A DNA stretch of 64,000 nt, from contig JAZAYU010000079.1 of NCBI GenBank assembly GCA_038501625.1, positions 248,001 to 312,000 of the forward strand, read 5' to 3'. The DNA is from Corbicula japonica (taxonomy: Eukaryota; Mollusca; Bivalvia; Venerida; Cyrenidae). Positions 12,701 through 24,700 of the stretch are shown here, piece after piece. The position numbers and the translations under genes were made by a program. The stretch's first letter is position 1; each line of letters starts with the position of its first letter. The notes below the pieces were generated by a model. The model was given only the letters and a program-made list of their open reading frames with translations, ran no database searches and was not told the DNA's origin.

Positions 12701-15700
12701 GTTAATGTGGAGCTGGCTTATAATATGCTCTACAAAAATAAATGACTGCCTCCACCGTCCGACTAGTTCTAGGCCTGCACGTTACCGAGCTACAAAAATG
12801 TTGTCAAAGCCCAGGCGCGTAGGAGCGATTTGAACATTGGAGCCGCGGAAGAGATGGTGCTTGTAACAAAACTAGCAAAAAGGCATATCGATAAAACAAT
12901 ACAATTATATACTGCTGTGAATGTGTGAATATGTAATGTTTAAATGATCAGAAACTAGTGCTTAAAGTTTTCTTCCTTATTTCATATACAAAACGTATAT
13001 AATCCTTTTATAAAATGAAGATCTGCATACCTAAACATAAACAAAAACAAGAAGTATCAGTATTATAAAAAAAGTTGTTATAACGTCATTTGGCCCCCAA
13101 GATTATAAAACTGAGAATTGAGACCAGTCTGAAGACATATGAATGTTTGGCGATTCCAAATAAGGGATGAAAATTAAGACTACCTAATTAACCCTTATAC
13201 AATTTATATTACAAACGACAAATTAGGTGTTCGCATTTATTTTGAGCCAATCACAATCGCGGCTTTCAGGCGCGTAGGAGCAGGGGCCGCGACCGCGGCT
13301 CCAATATTTTAGCAAGTCAGGTTCCAACCGTGGCTACAAAAACGGGGGTCCTTTAGCGATAATGCGATGCCATAAACAGTAAAATTGGGTCAAAGATTGA
13401 CGTTTTTGACAATTTACTGTTTCATAGGCGTTGACACCCGACTGTGTATTAGCTACCCGTAATTGTCAAAACTGTGGCGCGGAACTGCCTCTAGATGTTA
13501 ATTCCACCGCCACTCCGAAACGTTTGGTATTTTGTGAAAGTTGATTCATATGGAAGAATCTGAGGTTTGAGAACTTAAAACGTTCTTTTAATCATCTCTT
13601 CTTAGATATTGTTAACGGCAAACAACTTGGACGAATTCAAGAACTCGTGCGCCACAAAAGAGCTATTCGGCGGACAAATGCCCTTATAAGAAAACATGAA
13701 TAAAGTTTTTTACATCATACATCATCAGTTTGTCTAAATATCTCCCTTAAAAGATTTGTGGCACATTAAACTGGTTGAAAGACGCGAATCCCAGCTATAT
13801 CCATGTTTGCGGAATAACGCAACGTTGAGTGACAACTTAAAAGACGTAGTTACGTCAATATATCTGCACGAGATTTGGCGTTATTATTTCATATTACGTA
13901 TATATGGCTGATTTTTTAAGTTCTGAAGTGTTGAAATTCCTGTGTGGACTTTGTTTATCTTAAACGAGTTAACGGGAAGTTGAATATATATTTCTAGTTG
14001 TTGACTTTTTCAAGACTGCATAGGAAAGACACATTTTTAAGGGGAAAAATAAATAGTTTAGCTATTGAAACATTAAAAATAATAATAGATTTATAATTTC
14101 GTATCCCATCTGCGCGTACTCGAGCATGATCATTACTCGCACTGGTTTTTCATAAAAGTGATACAACTGATATTTTATACGGTAATTCATGGGAATTTCT
14201 GTTTTAATCAAATTGTTTTCAACGTAACGTCAAAATAATTTTAACGTACGTTAATGGCGGGAAATCAGTGCAAATAACGGGATTAACTTATTCTGACGTC
14301 ACGTCAATGAGTCGAAAATGTGTATAAACAACTGCTATGAGATGAAATTGTTTTAATAAGTAAATAAACAGAAAGAAAATTGACTATAATATGGACTTCC
14401 AAAATTGGCCCAGATTGGCCCGTCGGCACTGAACGTAGTTTAAAAGATTGGCCCAGATTGGCCATTCGGCACAGAAGTGGTTAAATAAATTCCGTTGATG
14501 AATAAATGGCAAATATATTGAATATCTGACATTTTTGTGAGAACTTCATAACCCATTTTTACAATTCTACTATATAGCAACAGCTTTGAAACTTGGCATA
14601 CTTGTCCGTCATCATATCCCGAGTGTGTATTCCAAGAACCATAACTCTAACTTTTATTTTGATCAAATTATGGTCCTCTTTCGACTAAGAATTTCAGGTT
14701 AAAGTTTGTAATGTAAACAAATAAAGGAAGACAAACTCCAATATTTCATTACGCGTTTTGAGTTTATTTGTCTCTTCTTCAGGTGAATGTTATTGTATCA
14801 ACATCTCTTATAAACAATATCTTATTTTGGCGAAAAAATGATGTAATTTTAGTTTACTAAACAAACGTCACCGTTTGGCGTAAAAATAACGTCACAAACG
14901 ACGTCAACTTTTGCGCAAAAAGAAGTCGCACATTATTTTGCACAAACAACAATTAAAAAATTAAAATAAAGGAAACATATCGTATAAAATCACAGGATTC
15001 TTTTCGACATAAATAATACAATGTTGATAAAAATAGGACATACATAATTTATGTAAGAAGTACAGGATCTTATATATTCAACAGTAGAAAAAATGCATAC
15101 AAAACACAATGTACAATGGATTCCAGTAACAACTGTACATACATAATATTATAAAAAGTAAGGCAGATAATAAATTCATTATTTCATCTATATTGTAAAG
15201 TGTAGAGACTTAATAAAGGAAAATTAATGGTAGATAAAAAAATCCCTTAATAATCTACATTTAAACCTTAACCCTACGTTAAACCTTTTCATGATAAGCC
15301 ATACAATATTTTTGAATTAGTGGCAAATATATTGAATATTAAAGGCTAAAGTTTGCGTGCAAGCTAGTGTACAAACTCATAACTTCCATACTACTTATAC
15401 TACAGCTTTGAAGTTTACAACACTTGTTATTCGTCATATCCCGAGTGTGTATGCCAAGAACCATAACTCTAACTTTCATTTTGATTAATGTAGGGCCCTT
15501 TTTTAACTTAGAATTTCCGGTTAAAGTTTGAGTGCAAGCTAGTATACAGACTCATAACTTTCATACTACTTGTACTACAGCTTTGAAACTTTCATCACTT
15601 TCTCATCATATCCCGAGTGTATATGCCAAGAAACATTACTCTAACTTTTATTTTGATCAAATGATGGCCCTTTTTCGACTTAGAATTTCAGGTTAAAGTT

Positions 15701-18700
15701 TGCGTGCAAGCTATTGTACCAACTCATAACTTCCATACTACTTATATTACAGCTTTGAAACTTTCAACACTTGTTCATTATCATATCCCGAGTGTGTATG
15801 ACTTGAACCATAACTCTAACTTCCATTTTGTTAAAATTATGGCCCTTTTCGACTTAGAATTTCAGGTTAAAGTTTGCGTGCAAGCTAGTTAATTCCATAC
15901 TACTTATACTACAGCTTTGGAACTTTCGACACTTCTTCATTATCATATCCCGAGTGTGTATGACAAGAACCATAACTCTAACTTCCATTTTGTTAAAGTT
16001 ATGGCCCTTTTTCGACTTAGAGTTTAAGGTTAAAGTTTAAGTGCAAGCTATTTACTTTCATACTTCTTGTACTAAAGCTTTGAAACTTAAGACACTTGTT
16101 CACCATCACGACCCGGACTATGTATTCCAAGAACCATAACTCTTTCTTTGATTTTGATAACATTATTGCCATTTTTCGACTTGGAATTTCAGGTTAAAGT
16201 TTGCGTGCAAGCTAGTTACTTTAAAACTTCTTGTTCTATATCTTTGAAACTGAAGACACGACCCGGACTATGTATGCCAAGAACAATAACTCGTTCTTTG
16301 ATTTTGATCAAATTATGACCCTTTCTCGACTTAGGTATATTTAAATATATTATGGTATATTTAAATATATTATTTTATTTTCTAAAAAAACATGTTGTGC
16401 ACGGAATGCGCGCTAATGAAAGCTTTCGATCGGTACCTTTGTTGTTGCTGAGAATGGTGTAGTAAATTCCTGAAAGTCAAAAAAGTGTTTTGGTGGGGAC
16501 AAACTTTAAGAGTACTAGTCACGAACAACCCTTATTTTGCTTGTTTATATCGTAAAAGTGAGATGTCAGATATTGCAAAACAAATTTTTACGCACATTTA
16601 CTGTTTCCTGATGTCTTTAAATTGCTATTTTAGCACATAATCCGACAAATCTCACGTTTTGGCCAAAACAAATTTTCAGTTCTAGTTACGAACCAAAATA
16701 TTATGAGTACTAGTTACGAAACAAAACTGCTATATGTCAGTGTATGCAAATTTCCAACTATTATAATATGGTGGCTGATTTATGCCATTTCGTTTTTTCA
16801 TTATTTCGCCGCGAAATAACGCCAAGCGAAAAGACGAAATAACGAAAAAACGCCACGCGAAAAGACGAAATAACGAAATAACGCCACGCGAAATAACGAA
16901 ATAACGAAAAACGCCACGCGAAATAACGAAAAGTCGCCGTGCAAAAAAAACCCCGCCAATTTAACTGTACAAAATAGCGTTCTTTCTAGCTTCGCCTGGC
17001 GTTTTTTGTTCTTTCGCTTGGCGTCTTTTCGTTATTTCGCTTGGCGTCTTTTCGCTCGGCGTTATTTCGTTATTTCGCCTTGCGTTTTTTCGTTGTGTCA
17101 CGTGGCGTTTTGTCGTAATTTCGCGTGGCGTTATTTCGCTTTGCGTCTTTTTGTTATTTCGCCTGGCGTCTTTTCGTTTTTTCGCTTGTCGTTTTTTCGT
17201 TATTTCGTCTTTTCGCGTGGCGTTTTTTCGTTATTTCGTCTTTTCGCGTGGCGTCCTTTCGTTATTTCGCTTGGCGTTTTTTCGTTATTTCGTATTTTCG
17301 CGTGGCATTTTTTCGTTATTTCGTCATTTCGCGTGGCGTCTTCGTTACTTCGTCTTTTCGCGTGGCGTCTTTTCGTTATTACGTCTTTTTGCGTGGCGTC
17401 TTTTCGTTATGTTGTCTTTTCGCGTGGCGTCTTTTCGTTATTTCGTATTTTCGCGTGTCGTCTTTTCGTTATTTCGCTTGGCGTTTTTGCTTCATTTCGT
17501 CTTTTCGCGTGGCTTCTTTTCGTTATTTCGTCTTTTCGCGTGGCGTCTTTTCGTTATTTCGCTTAGCGTCTTTTCGCTCGGCGTTATTTCGTTATTACGC
17601 TTGGCGTCTTTTCGCTCGGCGTTATTTCGTTATTTCGCTTGGCGTTTTTTCGTCTTTTCGCCTTCCGGTTGACATGCGCAACGTGTAGCAACAGTGAAGC
17701 TGGACATATGGGTAAAAACAACTATTCACGGACGGAAGGAGGGACGGACAGACAGACGGACGGACGAAGACCATTCCTATACCCCACTCCCGCTTCGCGG
17801 CGGGGAATAAAAATGGAAGGGCAGAGGCGGTACCAATGATTTTTCCCAACCACCACCACCAAAAATTTTGATTGGTGCGAGTTTGGAGAAATAAAAGTTA
17901 AAAAAAAGAAGAAATACATGTGGGATGTGATTGATAGGTGCCTGCATTCCCACCCAATCCCAAAAACAAAAACATTTGTTGGTTTGAGTTGATAAACAAA
18001 TAAAATAAACTAGAGCTCCGCGAGTCGGATGTGTCGCCTAACGAAATTTTTGTTAGTCGACATAAAAAATGTTAATTAGTTTTTTTTTGTTGTACAGTTA
18101 TTAGCAATGTATTTGCACAAAATTGACATATAAAATAACCTTTTAATTGTCAGATTGCAAGAAAAATGCGCAACAAGTTATGCCCTTGGCAAGAAAGGCA
18201 CTTAAATCAATCCAGGGGAATAATTTAAAAGAATGACAAGAAATGCTCTATAAAGTCAATCAAAGGGGAAAAATTTAACGACATTAATGGGACAACATAT
18301 TAGCAATATTGTCGCAAAGCATACTTAACACTGCTTTTATGAAACATGCATACCATGTTTGGAGTCATTTGAACACATTGTGACATTGTTACGCTCCTAA
18401 CAAGAAATGCTCTATAAAAATCAAAGAAAATTAATTAAAAAGCGGATCAGGGTAGAGTTACGGTTCTTGTGCAATGCACTTCGAGTCATTGCAAGAAACA
18501 TGCATACCAAGTTTGGAGTCATTTGAACCTGGTGACAAAGTTACGCTCCGCACAAGAAATTCTCTGTAAAATAAACCAAAGGGCAATAACTAAAAAGCGA
18601 AAGAAGGTAGAGTTACGGTTCTTGTGCATAGCACATTGAGTCATTGCCAGAAACATGCATGCCGAGCGAAAAGACGCCAAGCGAAATAACGAAAAGACGC

Positions 18701-21700
18701 CAAGCGAAATAACGCCACGTGGAATAACGAAAACACGCCGAGCGAAAAGACGCCAAGCGAAATAACGAAAAGACGCCACGCGAAAAGACGAAATAACGAA
18801 AAAAATGCCACGCGAAAATACGAAATAACGAAAAAACGCCTAGCGAAATAACGAAAAGACGCCACGCGAAAAGACGAAATAACGAAAAAAACGCCACGCG
18901 AAAATACGAAATAACGAAAAAACGCCAAGCGAAATAACGAAAAGACGCCAAGCGAAATAACGAAAAGACGCCAGGCGGAAAAACATAAAGACGCAAAGCG
19001 AAATAACGCCACGTGAAATTACGACAAAACGCCACGCGAAACAACGAAAAAACGCCAGGCGAAATAACGAAATAACGCCGAGCGAAAAGACGCCAAGCGT
19101 AATAACGAAAAGACGCCAAGCAAAAGAACGAAAAAAAGCCAGGCGAAGCTAGAAAGAACGCTATTTTGTACAGTTAAATTTGCGTTTTTTTGAACGGCGA
19201 CTTTTCCTTTTTTCGCGCAAAAATAGCGTTTTTTCGTTATTTCGCGAGGCGTTCTTTCGTTATTTCGTCTTTTCGCGTGGCGTTTTTTCGTTATTTCGTC
19301 TTTGCGTGGCGTTTTTTTCGTTATTTCGTCTTTTCGCTTGGCGTTATTTCGCGGCGAAATAACGAAAAAACGAAATGGCATAAATCAGCCACCATAATTA
19401 TAACATACTATCAGCTATGTTTTCCGCATTTTATGCAAATATCATTAAAGGTTATCTTTGTTATAAAATGACATTTCGGCCATGATCTTCAAGATTTTCC
19501 TGTAGGCATTACAGAGTGATCGATATATGTCCGTCGCGTTCCTGTATTCCTTGCATTACGTTATTAATCTTTCTTGACGTCATAAACCGTTTGACTTTCT
19601 TACATAGCGAGGTAAATCCAACAGTTTTAAATTTGTACAATGTAATTTCCTGTTAGAAATGAAAAAATAGCCGCCGCCGATATACCATCCTTTGGAAAAT
19701 CTTGCGATGTATCGCCGAAGGTTATTTATTCTTTATTGCATAACTGCGAAGAATTAATTAATTTTAGTCAAACGTTTAAAGTTCTTAATTTGCTGTTAAA
19801 ATACTAAATACTGCTTAAACGTACAATCATTACATAAATATGTCATTTTCAGAATGGAAAAGCCTTACGTTTTTAAGATTTGTGGCGTAACTTAAACAAG
19901 TAGATCTGGTGTGTATGAGCATGAAAAGCGGCACAGCAAAGCAAATCCAAATCAGTGCTGCGGGAAGATATTTTTAACGAAAAATTCATTTACTGAACTT
20001 AATGCGTCGTTTTAGTAAGTTTAATTGGGATTTTGAGATTCACTTTTACTAAGTGAAGTCTGTTAATCGGTGCATGCCACGGAAAAGGGTATCTACGTTA
20101 ACAGTTTCCACATGTTTGTTGTTAATGTATTTGGAAAAAAGTGAAATATTCATATCAGGAATGGCCACATCCAGCAGACACAGCCTCGCCACACCCATCT
20201 GAACTTATGATTCGTTAGATGAATAAGACTTCATCGTAGAGGATGAAGTTGAAGTGTAAATATAAAGTAATGGCGTGGGCTCAAATTAATTACGTAATAT
20301 TTAAGGATTGACGTCAACTGCCTAAAGGTACCTTTTATAGTGACGTACCCCAATGGGTGTTCATGGCGGCGTTGAAATCTGCTTGTTTAAGAAGATTTTG
20401 TCACATTCTGGTCCCAAAAGCATTTTAATCTGCTTCAACGTTACCATACATCTCTTAATTTCTTTGTGCAAAATATTATCGCTGTTCAGTGAATACTGTT
20501 TTGAGGATTTATAACGATATCTTTCTAAATAACAGATTCTCGACCTATTTTCACTGGTTACAAAAAGTGAATGATCTACTTTTGTAAGTTACCCCACAAA
20601 TCTTACAAACGTAAGGCTTTTCCATTCTGAAAATGACATATTTATGTAATGATTGTACGTTTAAGCAGTATTTAGTATTTTAACAGCAAACAAAGCAGTT
20701 TAAACGTATGGCATTTCTAACATTAAATTACATTGTACAAATTTAAAACTGTTGGATATTATATAAATATTACATGTCTGACAGGGTGACAGTAAAATTG
20801 TCAACTTGAGGAAATACTGTCAACCGAGGCGGAGCCGAGGTTGACAGTATTTTCGAAAGTTGACAATTTTACTGTCACCCTGTCAGACATGTAACATTTA
20901 TTTTATTATACCAAAAAAACTACTGTAAAACGCATTAATTTCGCGAGGTCAAAATTTCGCGATTTTGTCATAAAATCAGCTAGTTTCTTTATTCGCGTAT
21001 GCATGAATTCGCGACGTTTTATTTTTAGATGCATATTTTCGGATAAACTTATTTTCGGATATCTGAAACACATAATATATTCGCGGTATTTATGAATTCG
21101 CGAGGTAAGCGATTCGCGAATATTAGCGAAAATAAAACTAACGCGAATAAAACCAGTTTTACAGTATTCAAGCCATGAACAACTTTATTCAATAGTGGTA
21201 TTTAATAATGGTGGGGTTTTCCACAATTTCACTTAATCACATGTTATTTGACCGAAGAAATTCGCTAAACAAATTAACCCCACGCTTCACAACACGCTTC
21301 GTGCTTTTTAGTCTTTCTCTTGATCCAGAATCTTTAAATCTGCCTCGTTTATGGTGGAAAAACGTTTGTTGCTTGACATATTGTCGTCTGTTTACAACGG
21401 AAATGTAAAAATAGATATTGCGCATGCGCGAATGGTACAGTATAATTTTCGAACATTCCGTACCTATGGTAGCGGGTGACAGTAAATTTTCTTTGACAGT
21501 ACTTATATGTCACGGTGGCCTATGGAAGATTAACATTGTAAATGAAATTGAGGTATAATAAACCTTGCTATGTACTATGTAAGAAAGTCAAACGGTTTAT
21601 GACGTCAGGAAAGATTACTAACGTAATGCAAGGAACACAGGGACGCGACGGTCATATATCGATCACTCTTCAATGCCTACAGGAAAATCTTGAAGAACAT

Positions 21701-24700
21701 GGTCGAAATGTCAGTTTATGTTTATAACAAAGATAACCTATAATGGTATTTGCATAAAATGCGGAAAACATAGCTGATAGTATGTTATAATAGTCGGAAA
21801 TTTGCATACACTGACATATAGCAGTTTTGGTTCGTAACTAGTACTCATAATATTTTGGTTCGTAACTAGAACTGAAAATTTGTTTTGGCCAAAACGTGAG
21901 ATTTGTCGGATTTTGTGCTAAAATAGCAATTTAAAGACATCAGGAAACAGTAAATGTGCGTAAAAATTTGTTTTGCAATATCTGACATCTCACTTTTACA
22001 ACAAAAACAAGCAAACTAAGGGTTGTTCGTGACTGGTACTCGTAAAATTTGTCCGCACCAAAACCCTTTTTGACTTTCAGGAATTTACTATACCGTTCTC
22101 AGCAACAACAAAGGTACCGATCGAAAGCTTTCATTATAGCACATTCCGTGCACAACGAGGTTTTTTTTAGAAAATAAAAGAATATATTTAAATATTTACC
22201 TTTTTTTTCATCTGAGCTCGCGCTCGCGTTCTAAAAATGTTCGTGACTAGTACTATTGATAGATATAGATTCCCCACGGTGTATAAATAAATGACAAAAA
22301 TGGGATAATTGGGTGTTAAGTGATTAAGGGGGTGGGGGTTGGAGGTGGGCAGGGATAGTGGATAGATGGGTGTGGGATTAGGGGTGTATGGGCTGGGTTG
22401 TTTAAACCATCCAAACAACCATACAAGAATAAATTAAGTGTAATTTATTGATTTTTAAACTTGGATCAAGAACTTTTGTTCATGTGTGTGTGTGTTGTGG
22501 GGTGTCATAAACTCCTTAATCACTCCCCAGTTTAAATGAAGTCCAGTTTAAATTGTGCTTAAATATGTCCGACTATTCGAATAGTCGAGCGTGCAGTCGT
22601 TTCAGACTGACTCTTCAAGGAGTAAGTCCTTTTGAATTACCAATGATAAAGTATTTGAAACTTAAATTAAGTGTCGAAAATAGTCAGTAAGATATGTTAC
22701 TAAACTTTAAAAGCTAGCAAAATCACATATGCTTAGTTTTCACTTGGATACGTCACTACTAAAATATATGATAAAAGAGATGATTTTAATTTAATATAGT
22801 AAATTTTCCGTTTTTAGACGGCGATGTTCCTCGTGCAACATCTTACGGGGTTTATATCTCACAGATTGTTCGCTTTTCTAGAGCTTGCAATGATGTTAGT
22901 GATTTCAATGAACGTAATCTTTGCATAACAGAAAAACTTTTAAAACAAGGTTATCGGTATCACAAATTAAGAAAAACCTTTAGCAAGTTTTATCGCCGAT
23001 ACCCAGATTTAATTAAAAATACAGGTGCAGTTTAAAGTCACTTTTGCAACAAGGTATTTCACAGCCAGTTTTTTATGGAGATTTAATAAAAACTATCTGT
23101 AAATTCAAAAAGAAAGTTTATCAACATGATTTTCTGCAGCGCTCTTCAGGCCTGGTGATTCACCCATCTACAGTTGATCATATTGCTTATCTCTTTGGTT
23201 GCACGACGGTGGCATGGATTTAAGAGTTAAAGAAGGTTTAAAGGGATTTTTTTTAAAGAACATAGAAGCTCAATTTGTTTCTTTTATCCCTGTCATCGTG
23301 CTCTTGCTGATTTGACTCCAGGTGCTCTGGTCTCGGTAAGTTTATTGAGTGCCCGCCCCTTTGGCTTTTCAATGCTATTATCTCCTTATGTTTTCTTTGT
23401 TTGTGTGCTTTTGCATGCAACATTGTTAAGCTGATGGGTGGGTTGGAGTTATTTCACAAAGACAATTTGTACTTGTTTTGAGATATGAGAATCTGTTGGA
23501 GCAAGTGTGAGGTTGGTGCACCCTAGAACCTGGTTTAAACCCCCAGTGGCATTTTTTTTTTACCACTGACCGTTCCAAGCCGGTATCCCCAAATGTTTTC
23601 TTTTTCGTTAATTGTTTCTGGCGTCCTATTTGAATTGACATAATTATAACAAACATGCTCTTTCTCTCCCTCTCTTTTTTTTTCGCTGCGTGGGTAGGCT
23701 GTGTTTTGTGAGTGTGGCGATTCCTGATATGAATATTTCACTTTTTTTGTAATGGCATGCAATTTATGATTTATATACTGAATCAAAAATGAAACTTTCT
23801 ATTTTGAATAAAAAATTCGGATTCATCATTTGAATATGGTGTTTAAACAGATATGATCATTTAATAAATGAAAACAAAAGTTTTTCGTTATGATCACAAA
23901 CTCTAACCATTGATAAAGCCTGAAGATATTCTTATTTTTATGCAAAGGTCAAACTTGTCTTCTCTTTCCTATAGTGATGATAAGATCCAATCTCTTTATA
24001 AGATGAATCTTAAGCACAATTATTGACTGTCAAGATAAGTAGTTTTCTCCAAGAACAATATTAACTTGGCTATTGTCAAGAAATACAATGTCAGAAGACA
24101 TAATTAGTTAAATATCGTTTTTTAATTACCTCCCATTTCATAAAGGAAAGAAAAAATACATTTAATTTGCTTCAACCAAATGAATCTTCAACAATTTTTG
24201 TTTTGGAAACGATAGATATGAAATGACAACTTCAAAATCAAATGGTTTTATACTTGGAATATGAGTTCCACATTTTGCTTGTTCAAATCGAGCCTGCATT
24301 ATTAAATATGTGTCGTGTTCGGTGGTTTTCAAAGTTTTCATTTCAACTTTTTAACAGATGAAAAGGGAACTTTGAAAATCTCCAATTGGCTGGGATATTG
24401 AAACCGTCCATCTTTAACCTGCCCGAAATATTAAAACAAAAGTAATGTTAGATGTTCTGTACATACGTATTGTCCTAAACGACCTTCAAAGGACAACCTG
24501 ATAACAGCACTGATTGCATGTAAGGGGTGACATTTTACGGCCGCCACACGGCACAAACAACACTAGTGTGAAATTGCAAGAGATGAATAGGAATTTTGAA
24601 AGCCATCAAAATCGACAAATATGAAAATATTGCAGGCTCGGTTTGATTGAGCCTGTTCATTGGCAGTAATGAAAATGCATCTAGTCCCGGGTTGAGCGCA

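Larger units (their letters stand above)
20761..21560. mobile_element. Composite insertion in the right arm of the palindrome
   Basis: The left arm reads straight through at the equivalent point (about 19,610-19,625), so this ~800 bp was inserted. It begins near acatgtctgacagggtgaca and ends near gggtgacagtaaattttctt ... gtcacggtgg. It contains a 125-bp hairpin and a separate MITE. Confidence 0.75.
16363..22190. repeat. Giant interrupted inverted repeat (palindrome)
   Basis: The left arm is 16,363-16,766 plus 19,404-19,870; the right arm is 20,584-20,760 plus 21,561-22,190, as its reverse complement. Outer arms pair through gttgtgcacggaatg, ttttggccaaaacaaatttt and gtactagttacgaa. Inner arms pair through cataaaccgtttgactttct and cattttcagaatggaaaagc. 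The ~710-bp spacer has no gene. The left arm is split by FB1 and the right arm by a ~800-bp composite insertion. Each arm shows the other's uninterrupted sequence. Confidence 0.9.

Noticed and set aside
17006..17688. Three long overlapping plus-strand frames of 170-190 residues rich in Phe, Arg, Ala and Ser (and minus-strand equivalents at 18,519-19,119)
   Set aside because: All frames are open because the DNA is a 31-bp satellite without stop codons; the peptides are the same words shifted. Part of FB1, not genes.
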